Source: UBA3478 sp965662045 | Lineage (GTDB): Bacteria; Bacteroidota; Bacteroidia; Flavobacteriales; Flavobacteriaceae | Assembly: GCA_965662045.1 (NCBI GenBank) | Contig: CBFIGE010000002.1 | Location: forward strand, 186,001 to 250,000 | Length of the DNA stretch: 64,000 nucleotides | Reading direction: 5' to 3' | Translations under genes and position numbers: made by a program | The notes under the pieces: model-generated | What the model was told of the DNA's origin: nothing | Databases searched by the model: none | The model's input: the letters and a program-made list of their open reading frames with translations, nothing else | In this document: positions 1-7,264 of the stretch, one piece after another | Numbering within the stretch: position 1 is the stretch's first letter | Layout of the letters: each line of letters starts with the position of its first letter

Positions 1-672
1 AATAAGTACTCCGGCCGTGGTAAAAGGTAAACTGTGACCAGGAATGGCTTTAACAGATCCATCCTCTGTGTACTTTCCTATTCTAGGTCCTAATAATGCT
101 ACTGCTATTAGAGCAGCCCATCCTCCTACAGAGTGCACTAGCGTTGAACCAGCAAAATCATAAAATCCAGAAGCCTCACCAATAGTTAAACTATCTAAGA
201 ATCCACCACCCCATTTCCATGAACCTACGATTGGATATACTAAGCCAACGTAGATAATGGTAAAGATGAAGAATGATTGTAATTTAACGCGCTCTGCTAC
301 AGCACCTGAAACAATTGTTGCAGCAGTAGCAGCAAACATACCTTGGAATAAAAAGTCTGTCCACCAAGTGTAACCGCCATCAGCGTATGCAGGCGTCATT
401 CCTCCTTCGGGTGCTCCGATACCGAATCCGGCAAATTTAAAAAAGCCCGAGTCGCCGTCTTCAAATCCAGGATACATTAAGTTAAATCCGCCAATGTAAT
501 AGAGTAATAAACCGACGGTTATAATGAATACATTTTTGAATAAAATATTTGCTGTATTTTTTTGTCTTGTAAGACCTATTTCTAAAAATGAGAAGCCAAG
601 GTGCATAAAGAATACTAATCCTGTGCAAAGCATCATCCATACATTATTGGCTGTAAAAATTGCGTTTTCCAT
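1..672 (-). CDS. amt: Ammonium transporter Amt, C-terminus cut by window edge
   Basis: Ammonium channel/transporter of the Amt/MEP/Rh family in the inner membrane, conducting NH4+/NH3 for nitrogen assimilation. The 224 visible codons run off the left edge without a stop. Translating the minus strand gives several hydrophobic helices and the family stretch FAGSTLVHSVGGWAAL, which holds one of the conserved pore-region histidines, plus a TWWTDFLFQ stretch and GAVAERV. No signal peptide is evident: the protein starts MENAIFTANNVWMM and enters a membrane helix at once. It lies 11 bases downstream of the P-II gene on the same strand, the classic glnB-amt arrangement in which P-II docks on the channel to close it. 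Identity is secure; full length cannot be judged. Confidence 0.95.
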   Translation of the reverse strand, partial: MENAIFTANNVWMMLCTGLVFFMHLGFSFLEIGLTRQKNTANILFKNVFIITVGLLLYYIGGFNLMYPGFEDGDSGFFKFAGFGIGAPEGGMTPAYADGGYTWWTDFLFQGMFAATAATIVSGAVAERVKLQSFFIFTIIYVGLVYPIVGSWKWGGGFLDSLTIGEASGFYDFAGSTLVHSVGGWAALIAVALLGPRIGKYTEDGSVKAIPGHSLPFTTAGVLI

Positions 673-683
673 TTTGTGTTTTT

Positions 684-1022
684 TTAATTGATTCCGGCGT
701 ATCCGTTTTCCCCCGTTCTAATTCTGTATGCATCACTTACGTCTGAAACGAAAATTTTTCCGTCTCCAACCTTGCCTGTGCGAGCAGCCTCCATGATAGT
801 GTTGACTGTTTTTTCTACAAAATCTTCTGATACTACGATTGATAAATAGCGACGCTGAATGTCAGAGGTTGAATAACTAATACCTCTGTATACATGTCCT
901 TGTTTTTCGTTACCTACTCCAGTTACGTCCCAATAACTAAAGAAGTTTACTTCTATTTCGTGAAGTGCTTTTTTCACTTCGTCGAAAGTAGATTTTCTAA
1001 TGATTGCTTCAATTTTTTTCAC
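684..1022 (-). CDS. glnB: P-II family nitrogen regulatory protein
   Basis: Trimeric P-II signal protein that binds ATP/ADP and 2-oxoglutarate and controls its partner ammonium channel and possibly other nitrogen enzymes. Length is 112 aa, normal for the family. Visible are the N-terminal MKKIEAIIRK strand, the T-loop (about residues 37-56) with Tyr50 where E. coli GlnB has the modified Tyr51, the B-loop TGKVGDGKIFV (82-92) and the C-loop RIRTGENG. The T-loop seems one residue shorter than in E. coli and its sequence (GHVYRGISYSTSD) is divergent, so control by uridylylation is uncertain. Linkage to amt suggests a GlnK-like role. A promoter candidate lies upstream at 1055-1088. Confidence 0.93.
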   Translation of the reverse strand: MKKIEAIIRKSTFDEVKKALHEIEVNFFSYWDVTGVGNEKQGHVYRGISYSTSDIQRRYLSIVVSEDFVEKTVNTIMEAARTGKVGDGKIFVSDVSDAYRIRTGENGYAGIN

Positions 1023-1054
1023 TGTTTTAAAGAATTATTTGAATTAATTTCAAA

Positions 1055-1088
1055 CAAATCTAAAATCCTTTGAATTTATATCAACAAA
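1055..1088 (-). promoter_or_regulatory. Putative glnB-amt promoter
   Basis: On the minus strand a TAGATTTG box (1062 to 1055) matches the Bacteroidota -7 consensus TAnnTTTG. A TTTG at 1088-1085 sits 22 bases upstream as a -33 element. The box ends 32 bases before the glnB start codon. Seen in sequence only; the start site is inferred. Confidence 0.5.
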
Positions 1089-1180
1089 TCTGAAGACACT
1101 TTTAAGAAATCTCTAAATATTGCAATTTAAATTATTCAATTTGTCAATAGTGAAGCAACTTAATTATGAGATTGGTTTTT

Positions 1181-1558
1181 CTAAGTGTGGATTACTTTAG
1201 AAATCCATTGTCCTGCAATTATTCCGAGAATACCGATACTTATGCTAACCAAAACATACAGTATAAATAGGAGTATTTTTGATTTGTCAATTAAGGTGAA
1301 TCCCTCTAGACTAAAAGTAGAAAAGGTGGTGAAACCCCCGCAAAACCCTGTTGCTAATAGCAGGTATAAACTTTGATTGGTGCTGTCATTCAAGCTGAAA
1401 TAATGACTTAAGTAGCCGAGAATAAAACAACCTGATACATTTGCTACTAGCGTTCCTAAATGCCATGGTTGGTCAGTTCCGAATGCAATTGAAAGTGCGT
1501 AGCGCAGTGTACTTCCTATTCCACCACCGATAAATACAAAAAGAGCCGCTTTAAACAT
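1181..1558 (-). CDS. crcB: Fluoride channel Fluc/CrcB
   Basis: Small (125 aa) four-helix membrane protein of the Fluc/CrcB family, which exports toxic fluoride as a dual-topology dimer. Family motifs are all present: GGGIGSTLRY near residue 11, GTLVANVSGCFILGY near residue 35, and GFCGGFTTFSTFSLE near residue 71, the last carrying the TTFSTF pore segment with the phenylalanines that line the fluoride path. There is only one copy here, which fits a homodimeric channel. Its ATG overlaps the stop of the upstream 63-aa gene by one base (TAATG), so translation is probably coupled. No fluoride riboswitch is recognisable upstream; expression would follow the ilvE transcript. Confidence 0.92.
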   Translation of the reverse strand: MFKAALFVFIGGGIGSTLRYALSIAFGTDQPWHLGTLVANVSGCFILGYLSHYFSLNDSTNQSLYLLLATGFCGGFTTFSTFSLEGFTLIDKSKILLFILYVLVSISIGILGIIAGQWISKVIHT

Positions 1559-1749
1559 TACTTGCTCAACAGGTATTTAAGAAGGATTAAGAGGGTAAAG
1601 AATGCAACAAATCCAACAACTACACTCCATAAGTCTTTGTAGTTTTTTTTGTGCAATTTTGAATCTCTTTTGTAAGACAAATAGATAAGTATGCTAAACC
1701 CTAGCATGAAGCAAAGAGCGAATATAATTTGTCCTTGACTAAAAATCAT
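1558..1749 (-). CDS. Small two-helix membrane protein, unknown function
   Basis: 63-aa protein I do not recognise as a named family. It has two strongly hydrophobic segments (about residues 7-25 and 43-60) separated by a basic loop rich in Lys and Arg (YKRDSKLHKKNYKD), so it is probably a two-helix inner-membrane protein with the loop in the cytoplasm. Its start overlaps the ilvE stop (ATGA) and its stop overlaps the crcB start (TAATG). These tight junctions on both sides argue that it is a real translated gene. Whether it helps the fluoride channel is not shown by sequence. Confidence 0.7.
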   Translation of the reverse strand: MIFSQGQIIFALCFMLGFSILIYLSYKRDSKLHKKNYKDLWSVVVGFVAFFTLLILLKYLLSK

Positions 1750-2798
1750 AGGTTAATTTTATATCTCCATTGATGCTCATCTTCAGCTCTATTCAATTGG
1801 ATGTTGGTCAGAGTGGATTTTAAGAGAGAAGCATAAGAATTCTCATTATGATCAATGCTGTATTTCTTTCCTTTATAGCTAAACTCTTCAATAAGACTTA
1901 TCACAGCTGCTGTGCCGGCACCAAAAAGTTCTAATAATTCTCCTTTTTCTGAAGCTTCGATGAGTTCTTTGATAGTGATAGGTCTAATTTCCAATGGAAT
2001 ATTTAAATCCTGCGCAAGCTTAATTAAACTCTTTCGCGTCACTCCGTCTAAAATGGTGTCAGAGGTTGGGTTTGTAATCAATTTATCACCTATGCGAACA
2101 AAAACATTCATTGTTCCGGCTTCTTCGATATACTCATGTGATCTAGAATCTGTCCAAATGATTTGATGAAAACCTTCTGCCTTTGCCAACTCGGTAGGGT
2201 AGAATTGACCTGCATAATTACCCGCAGCCTTGGCATATCCAAAACCTCCTGGAGTCGCCCTTGAATAATGGTCTTCAATTTTCACCTTAATAGCACCACT
2301 GAAATAACTGCTAACTGGAGAACATATGATTGCGAAACGATATTCTTTAGAAGGATTTGCTTGTATGCATGCTTCTGTGGCTAAGACAAAAGGTCTTACA
2401 TATAAAGATTGACCTTCGCCTTGAGGAACCCATTGTGCATCTAATTGAAGTAATTTATTTAAACCCTCTATAAAGATATCTTCAGGAAACTCAGGGATAG
2501 ACATACGCTCTGATGACTTATTAAATCTTTTGACGTTCTGATCAGGTCTAAATAAAAAAACGTCTCCACTTTTGTCTTTGTAGGCTTTCATTCCTTCAAA
2601 CAATGCCTGTCCATAGTGAAATACACTTGCTGAAGGATCGAGAGTAAAGGGCTCGTAAGGTTTTATCTCAGCTTCTTGCCATTGACCACTTTTAAAGTCA
2701 CAAATCATCATATGATCAGTAAAAACGGTGCCAAAAGACAAATTTTCGAAATCGATTGTTGAAATCTTACTTTTTTCAATTTGGGTTACCTTTATCAT
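1746..2798 (-). CDS. ilvE: Branched-chain amino acid aminotransferase
   Basis: PLP-dependent fold-type IV aminotransferase (EC 2.6.1.42) catalysing the last step of valine, leucine and isoleucine synthesis and the first step of their breakdown. 350 aa, the length of the BCAT group II (mitochondrial/Bacteroidota type). The PLP lysine is Lys190 in GYAKAAGNYAG, and the substrate-side stretch HEYIEEAGTMNVFV follows about 40 residues later. The GQALFEGMKAY motif is at residues 63-73. It heads a three-gene minus-strand unit with the small membrane protein and crcB; its TGA overlaps the next ATG. It is divergent from mnmD with 50 bases between the starts. Confidence 0.94.
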   Translation of the reverse strand: MIKVTQIEKSKISTIDFENLSFGTVFTDHMMICDFKSGQWQEAEIKPYEPFTLDPSASVFHYGQALFEGMKAYKDKSGDVFLFRPDQNVKRFNKSSERMSIPEFPEDIFIEGLNKLLQLDAQWVPQGEGQSLYVRPFVLATEACIQANPSKEYRFAIICSPVSSYFSGAIKVKIEDHYSRATPGGFGYAKAAGNYAGQFYPTELAKAEGFHQIIWTDSRSHEYIEEAGTMNVFVRIGDKLITNPTSDTILDGVTRKSLIKLAQDLNIPLEIRPITIKELIEASEKGELLELFGAGTAAVISLIEEFSYKGKKYSIDHNENSYASLLKSTLTNIQLNRAEDEHQWRYKINL

Positions 2799-2848
2799 GG
2801 GCCTATATTTTGCCGTAAATGTAGTATACTATTTTCAGATTTCATCAT

Positions 2849-3544
2849 ATGCGTCGTAACATAATAACTACTTCTGACGGTTCTAAAACGATACAGCTTG
2901 TTGATTGGAATGAGCAATATCACTCTGTGCACGGTGCTTTGGCAGAAGCTCAGCATGTATTTTTGCAAAATGGATTAGCGCATAGGATTCAAACTGACGA
3001 TATCAATGGGGGAGACAAGCGACAACTGCATATTACAGAAATGGGTTTAGGAACAGGTCTAAACCTTTTATTGACTTATGATTTTTTGATAAGAGAAAGA
3101 TTAGATTTGGAAGTCACCTACACTGGTATAGATAAATTTCCTATTTCTTATGAGGAACAATCTCAACTGAATTACGAAAGATATGCTGATTCGCTCAATT
3201 CCATTAGCTTTAGTGCTATGTGCAAACAGGCATGGAATAATAAGGCGATGTATTCAGGGCGCTTTTCTTTAGAAAAAAAACGAATAGATCTTTCAGTATA
3301 CAATGATCAAGAGCCTATAGATCTCATTTATTTTGATGCATTTGGACCAAGGGTTCAGCCAGAATTGTGGACTGAGGAATCTTTGAATGTTTTAGTGTCG
3401 AAAATGAATACAAATGCTGTATTTGTAACCTATTGTGCTAAAGGAGTGGTCAGAAGATCACTTCAGAACTTAGGGCTTCGTGTAGAACGCTTGCCTGGTC
3501 CGCCTGGTAAGAGAGAAATGCTTAGAGGTATAAAAGAAAATTGA
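2849..3544 (+). CDS. mnmD: tRNA mnm5s2U34 methyltransferase MnmD
   Basis: Stand-alone SAM-dependent methyltransferase (DUF752/MnmD family) that converts nm5(s2)U34 to mnm5(s2)U34 in tRNAs, the job of the N-terminal half of E. coli MnmC. 231 aa. The SAM-binding glycine motif MGLGTGLNLL is near residue 66, and the YFDAFGPRVQPELWT catalytic-loop signature of this family is near residue 161. There is no fused FAD oxidase domain, consistent with the stand-alone form. The 2-thiouridylase MnmA, whose product carries the s2U34, is encoded at 58366-59550. It is followed after four bases by an SDR gene. Confidence 0.88.
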   Translation: MRRNIITTSDGSKTIQLVDWNEQYHSVHGALAEAQHVFLQNGLAHRIQTDDINGGDKRQLHITEMGLGTGLNLLLTYDFLIRERLDLEVTYTGIDKFPISYEEQSQLNYERYADSLNSISFSAMCKQAWNNKAMYSGRFSLEKKRIDLSVYNDQEPIDLIYFDAFGPRVQPELWTEESLNVLVSKMNTNAVFVTYCAKGVVRRSLQNLGLRVERLPGPPGKREMLRGIKEN

Positions 3545-3548
3545 ATAA

Positions 3549-4451
3549 ATGAAAAAAATACTTATTGCTGGAGGGTCGGGTTTCATCGGTCGGGCGCTTA
3601 GCGATTTTTTGAATGAGTACGGATACGATGTAGTCTGGCTTACAAGAAATAAGTCTATAGTTGCTGAAAAGCCACTTAGAAACTTTTATTGGAACCCAAC
3701 AACTACCGAAATAGACATGAATGCTTTAAATGAGGTGGCCACTGTAATCAATTTGGCAGGTACTTCGATTTCAAAACGATGGACAAGATCCAATAAAAAA
3801 GACATCACAAATTCGAGAATAGATAGTGTAAAAACTTTACAGGTAGCCATTACTAAACTAAATTCACCGAACAAACCTAAAGTAATTAATGCCTCAGCAA
3901 TTGGTGTTTATGAAAGTTCAAAATCCCTAATTCACGATGAGTACAGTACGAATTATAATACTTCGTTTTTAGGTGAGGTGGTTGAGAAATGGGAAGACTG
4001 TATCCTTGATTTTGACAAGATCAATGTGTCTTATTGTGTGCTTCGCATCGGAATTGTGATGTCTAAAAAAGGAGGGGCTTTAAGAGAGCTTTTAAAACCT
4101 GCTAAGTTTGGATTTATGGCTCCGTTAGGTGATGGAAAACAATGGCAATCATGGATTGCACTTGAAGATTTGTTGCAGCTTATAAAAACACTGATTGAAA
4201 ACCCAATAACTGGTGTAGTTAATGCTGTGGCACCAAAACCCATTCTTCAAGCCGAAATGACACGTTTGCTTTCAAAAAAAACAGGTGTGCTATACCTGCC
4301 ATTTGGCGTTCCTGCATTTCTTTTAAAGCTTTTGTTAGGTCAGATGTCAGCAGTTATTTTAGAATCTCAGCATGTGCAATCGGTAAAAATTGAACCTCAT
4401 CAATTTAAACATCAAAATTTCAATTCTTTTTTGACCGCTGAATTTGTATGA
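3549..4451 (+). CDS. TIGR01777-type NAD(P)-dependent epimerase/SDR protein
   Basis: Extended short-chain dehydrogenase of the YfcH/TIGR01777 family; substrate unknown. 300 aa. The Rossmann nucleotide motif GGSGFIGRAL is at residues 8-17, the NLAGTSISKRW segment typical of this subfamily is near residue 71, and SAIGVYESS stands where classical SDRs have the catalytic Ser/Tyr region. The C-terminal DUF1731-like end is basic and hydrophobic. Its stop codon (4449-4451) is embedded in the 13-bp element placed upstream of grpE. It probably shares a transcript with mnmD, four bases upstream. Confidence 0.85.
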   Translation: MKKILIAGGSGFIGRALSDFLNEYGYDVVWLTRNKSIVAEKPLRNFYWNPTTTEIDMNALNEVATVINLAGTSISKRWTRSNKKDITNSRIDSVKTLQVAITKLNSPNKPKVINASAIGVYESSKSLIHDEYSTNYNTSFLGEVVEKWEDCILDFDKINVSYCVLRIGIVMSKKGGALRELLKPAKFGFMAPLGDGKQWQSWIALEDLLQLIKTLIENPITGVVNAVAPKPILQAEMTRLLSKKTGVLYLPFGVPAFLLKLLLGQMSAVILESQHVQSVKIEPHQFKHQNFNSFLTAEFV

Positions 4452-4461
4452 CAATTTGACA
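4449..4461 (+). promoter_or_regulatory. Putative heat-shock operator upstream of grpE-dnaJ
   Basis: The 13-mer TGACAATTTGACA starts in the stop codon of the preceding gene. Its reverse complement, TGTCAAATTGTCA, matches the element at 29195-29207 upstream of hsp20 (TGTCAAAACGTCA) at 11 of 13 positions. It ends 53 bases before the grpE ATG, against 60 bases for the hsp20 copy. No regulator is known from this window; the role is inferred from the shared position. Confidence 0.4.
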
Positions 4462-4488
4462 TTATTACGCGTGTTGGCAGATAATTTG
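4456..4488 (+). promoter_or_regulatory. Putative grpE promoter
   Basis: TTGACA at 4456-4461 and GATAAT at 4480-4485 are 18 bases apart, an E. coli-like arrangement. The overlapping TAATTTG (4482-4488) is one base short of the Bacteroidota TAnnTTTG box. The -35-like part lies inside the proposed 13-bp operator, so a bound protein would cover the promoter. Confidence 0.35.
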
Positions 4489-4513
4489 CTCTAAGTTGAT
4501 TAAACATTTGAGA

Positions 4514-5062
4514 ATGAACGAAGAAGTGAACAAGCCAGAAGAAGAAGTTGTAGAGGAAACGGTTCAAGAAAATCAGCAAACTGAGGCCAAGACAGAGGTA
4601 AATCAAGAAAAGAATGAAAAAAGTACCCAAGAATTATTGCAAGAAGAACGCGATAAGTTCTTGCGCTTGTTTGCCGAATTCGAAAACTACAAAAAGAGGA
4701 CTTCTAAAGAACGCATAGACTTGTTTAAAACTGCCTCGAGTGAGTTGATGTCAGCCTTGCTTCCGATTCAAGATGATTTTGTACGTGCGTTGGAGCAACT
4801 TAAATCATCTGCTGACCAAGAGATTCTTCAAGGAGTAGAACTGATACAGAATAAATTTAAAGAGGTTTTAAAAGCCAAAGGCCTTGTGCATATTGAGGTG
4901 AGTGTTGGAGATGTCTTCAACGCAGATATCCACGAGGCAATTACACAAATCCCTGCGCCTTCGCCTGAACTGTCTGGCAAGGTTGTCGATGTTGTAGAGC
5001 AGGGTTATAAATTAGGAGAACGCATCCTTAGGCACCCAAAGGTGGTTGTTGGTAAATCATAA
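4514..5062 (+). CDS. grpE: Nucleotide exchange factor GrpE
   Basis: Dimeric co-chaperone that releases ADP from DnaK in the DnaK-DnaJ-GrpE cycle. From the ATG at 4514 it is 182 aa; the frame is open six codons further to a TTG, but the acidic MNEEVNKPEEE start is more typical. An acidic, Glu/Gln-rich N-terminal third is followed by a long coiled coil with RLFAEFENYKKRTSKER (about residues 50-66). The C-terminal beta domain has the GDVFNADIHEAI and VVDVVEQGYKLGERILRHPKV signatures split across it. It lies three bases before dnaJ, so the pair is an operon. dnaK is not in this window. Confidence 0.95.
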   Translation: MNEEVNKPEEEVVEETVQENQQTEAKTEVNQEKNEKSTQELLQEERDKFLRLFAEFENYKKRTSKERIDLFKTASSELMSALLPIQDDFVRALEQLKSSADQEILQGVELIQNKFKEVLKAKGLVHIEVSVGDVFNADIHEAITQIPAPSPELSGKVVDVVEQGYKLGERILRHPKVVVGKS

Positions 5063-5065
5063 GCT

Positions 5066-6169
5066 ATGAAACAAGATTATTACGAAGTTTTAGGTGTCTC
5101 TAAAGCAGCAAGCGAATCAGAAATTAAAAAAGCCTATCGCAAGAAGGCTATTCAATATCATCCAGACAAAAATCCAGGAGATCAAAGTGCAGAAGAGAAT
5201 TTCAAAAAAGCTGCCGAAGCTTATGAGATTCTCTCTGATTCTGAAAAAAAAGCTCGTTATGACCAATTTGGACATGCGGCATTTGAAGGGGGAGCAGGTG
5301 CTGGTGGAATGAATATGGATGATATCTTTAGTCAGTTTGGAGATATCTTTAGTGGATTTGGAGGTGGATTTGGAGGTTTTGGCGGTTTTGGACAACAAGC
5401 TAGGGTCAAAGGCTCGAATCTAAGAATTCAAATCAAATTGAGCTTGAGTGATATCGCTCTTGGTGTAGAAAAAAAGGTCAAGGTTAAGCGAAAAATTCAA
5501 GCTGAAGGGGTTAGATATAAAACTTGTTCTACATGCGGTGGTTCTGGACAAGTGACAAAAATTGCCAATACGATTTTAGGAAGAATGCAAACCCAGTCTA
5601 CCTGTACGACCTGTGGTGGTTCAGGAGAAATTATTGCTTCTAAACCATCTGGTGCTGATTCTCGAGGATTAGTGACCCGAGAAGAAACGGTTTCAATAAA
5701 AATTCCGGCAGGGGTAGAAGAGGGAATGCAACTCAAAGTTTCGGGCAAGGGTAATGAAGCAGGAGGTAATTCTATTCCAGGAGATTTAATGGTAGTCATC
5801 AAAGAAGAAGAGCACCAAACTCTTAAACGTGAAGGAAAGAATTTGCACTACGATTTAAGAATAAGTTTTTCAGAAGCTGTACTTGGAGCTTCTAAAGAAA
5901 TTGATACTGTAGATGCTAAAGTCAGAATAAAAATTGAAAAAGGAACACAATCAGGCAAAGTGCTTCGTTTGAGATCTAAAGGTTTAAGTGAACTCAATGG
6001 ATATTCAAAAGGAGACTTGTTGGTTCACGTACTGGTTTGGACTCCACAGAAGTTAAATGAAGAACAAATCGCGTTTTTTGAAAACTGTCAGGAGGATCAA
6101 AATTTTAAACCCAATCCGAATTTAAAAGAGAAGTCAACCTTTGACAGAATTCGAGATATGTTTTCTTGA
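5066..6169 (+). CDS. dnaJ: Molecular chaperone DnaJ with two-repeat zinc domain
   Basis: Hsp40 co-chaperone that delivers clients to DnaK and stimulates its ATPase. 367 aa: J domain at residues 1-70 with HPD (YHPDKNPG), a Gly/Phe-rich linker (about 75-115), then the zinc region and two beta-sandwich client-binding domains. Canonical DnaJ has four CxxCxGxG repeats; here only CSTCGGSG and CTTCGGSG are present (about residues 153-190), spaced by KIANTILGRMQTQS, and the segment where the last repeat should be has no cysteines. From memory flavobacterial DnaJs commonly look like this, so it is probably functional. It is the second gene of the grpE operon and ends before a strong terminator. Confidence 0.93.
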   Translation: MKQDYYEVLGVSKAASESEIKKAYRKKAIQYHPDKNPGDQSAEENFKKAAEAYEILSDSEKKARYDQFGHAAFEGGAGAGGMNMDDIFSQFGDIFSGFGGGFGGFGGFGQQARVKGSNLRIQIKLSLSDIALGVEKKVKVKRKIQAEGVRYKTCSTCGGSGQVTKIANTILGRMQTQSTCTTCGGSGEIIASKPSGADSRGLVTREETVSIKIPAGVEEGMQLKVSGKGNEAGGNSIPGDLMVVIKEEEHQTLKREGKNLHYDLRISFSEAVLGASKEIDTVDAKVRIKIEKGTQSGKVLRLRSKGLSELNGYSKGDLLVHVLVWTPQKLNEEQIAFFENCQEDQNFKPNPNLKEKSTFDRIRDMFS

Positions 6170-6209
6170 TTTGTAAGTCATTTAAAATAAAGTATTATAT
6201 TAGCATAAG

Positions 6210-6225
6210 TATTGGTTAACCAATA
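6210..6225. promoter_or_regulatory. Perfect 16-bp palindrome, candidate operator
   Basis: TATTGGTTAACCAATA is a perfect two-fold palindrome in the gap between dnaJ and the ABC transporter operon, upstream of the dnaJ terminator hairpin and about 107 bases before the natA-like ATG. There is no T-run after it, so it does not look like a terminator. It would suit a homodimeric DNA-binding regulator; no such regulator gene is adjacent. Confidence 0.4.
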
Positions 6226-6254
6226 TTAATTTTCTTTTTCATAGCAATTTTTTT

Positions 6255-6293
6255 CCCATCCTTGAAGTCTTATTTAAGGGTGGGTTTTATTTT
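6255..6293 (+). terminator. Rho-independent terminator after dnaJ
   Basis: Stem CCCATCCTT (6255-6263) pairs with AAGGGTGGG (6276-6284) through nine base pairs including one G-U, with a 12-base loop. TTTTATTTT follows directly. Confidence 0.8.
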
Positions 6294-6331
6294 AAATAGA
6301 ATATGAAACTCCCCCCGCATTGTTTATTAGT

Positions 6332-7264
6332 ATGAAAAACGCCCTTATAAAAATTGAAAATCTTACTAAAACTTATCAGCAATTTAGGGCATTAGATGAT
6401 TTTTCTATTCAAATCCCACAAGCTTCTATATACGGTTTACTAGGCCCCAATGGAGCCGGAAAAACTACACTTATTCGAATTTTGAATCAAATCATTTCTG
6501 CTGATAGTGGAACTATTTTGTTCAATGGCTATCCTTTAAATTCAGAGGATGTTTCTCATATTGGGTACTTGCCTGAAGAGCGCGGTTTATACCGTAACAT
6601 GAAAATAGGTGAGCAGCTGACTTATTTGGCTACACTCAAAGGTATGCGTTTTGAAGAAGCCAAAACTGAATTGAGATATTGGTTTGAAAAATTTCAAATA
6701 GATTCTTGGATCAATAAAAAAGTTAGTGGTCTATCAAAGGGAATGGCTCAAAAAGTCCAATTTATTTCAACTGTCCTACACCGACCAAAGCTTTTAATTC
6801 TCGATGAACCCTTCAGTGGATTTGATCCCGTAAATGCAGAGATTATAAAAAATGAAATTATAGCACTTAAAAACAATGGTACAACAGTAATTCTTTCTTC
6901 ACATCGAATGGAATCTGTTCAAGAACTCTGCGATCGTATCTGCTTAATTCACAAATCAAAGAAAATTTTAGAAGGTGAGGTCAATGAACTGCAACAGCAA
7001 GCTAAAGATTGTGTGTATCACATACGATTAAATATAAATCACAACCGTTTGGCATTGGAAAAGTATATTTCGAATTGTGAAGCGATTTTTGATGTACATT
7101 ATTCCGGGGAAAATGAGGTTAGGCTAAAACTTAAATACGCTGATCAGGATGCTGATATCATTATTAAGAATTTATTGAGTAACTCTAGTTTATTGCATTT
7201 GGAAGATCAAATTCCTTCGGTACAAGAACTTTTCGTTCGAAATATCAAACAATACGAAAACTGA
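6332..7264 (+). CDS. ABC transporter ATP-binding protein, NatA-like
   Basis: ATPase subunit of an ABC-2 type transporter resembling NatA of the Bacillus Na+ exporter NatAB; the true substrate cannot be read from sequence. 310 aa from the ATG at 6332; four further codons up to a TTG are less likely. Walker A GPNGAGKTT, signature LSKGMAQKVQ, Walker B LLILDEPFSG with the catalytic Glu, and the H-loop SSHRM are all intact. The C-terminal ~80 residues resemble the DUF4162 domain often found in this subfamily. Its TGA overlaps the ATG of the permease gene (TGATG), so the two subunits are translationally coupled. Confidence 0.87.
   Translation: MKNALIKIENLTKTYQQFRALDDFSIQIPQASIYGLLGPNGAGKTTLIRILNQIISADSGTILFNGYPLNSEDVSHIGYLPEERGLYRNMKIGEQLTYLATLKGMRFEEAKTELRYWFEKFQIDSWINKKVSGLSKGMAQKVQFISTVLHRPKLLILDEPFSGFDPVNAEIIKNEIIALKNNGTTVILSSHRMESVQELCDRICLIHKSKKILEGEVNELQQQAKDCVYHIRLNINHNRLALEKYISNCEAIFDVHYSGENEVRLKLKYADQDADIIIKNLLSNSSLLHLEDQIPSVQELFVRNIKQYEN

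Noticed and set aside
1023..1180. Fluoride riboswitch near crcB
   Set aside because: This gap is downstream of crcB, and upstream of crcB there is only the overlapping 63-aa gene; no riboswitch-like fold can fit.
4449..4461. CtsR or CIRCE site upstream of grpE
   Set aside because: CIRCE is a longer 9-9-9 inverted repeat and is not present; CtsR sites have GTCAAA heptads four bases apart, whereas here only two bases separate GTCAAA from the next GTCA.
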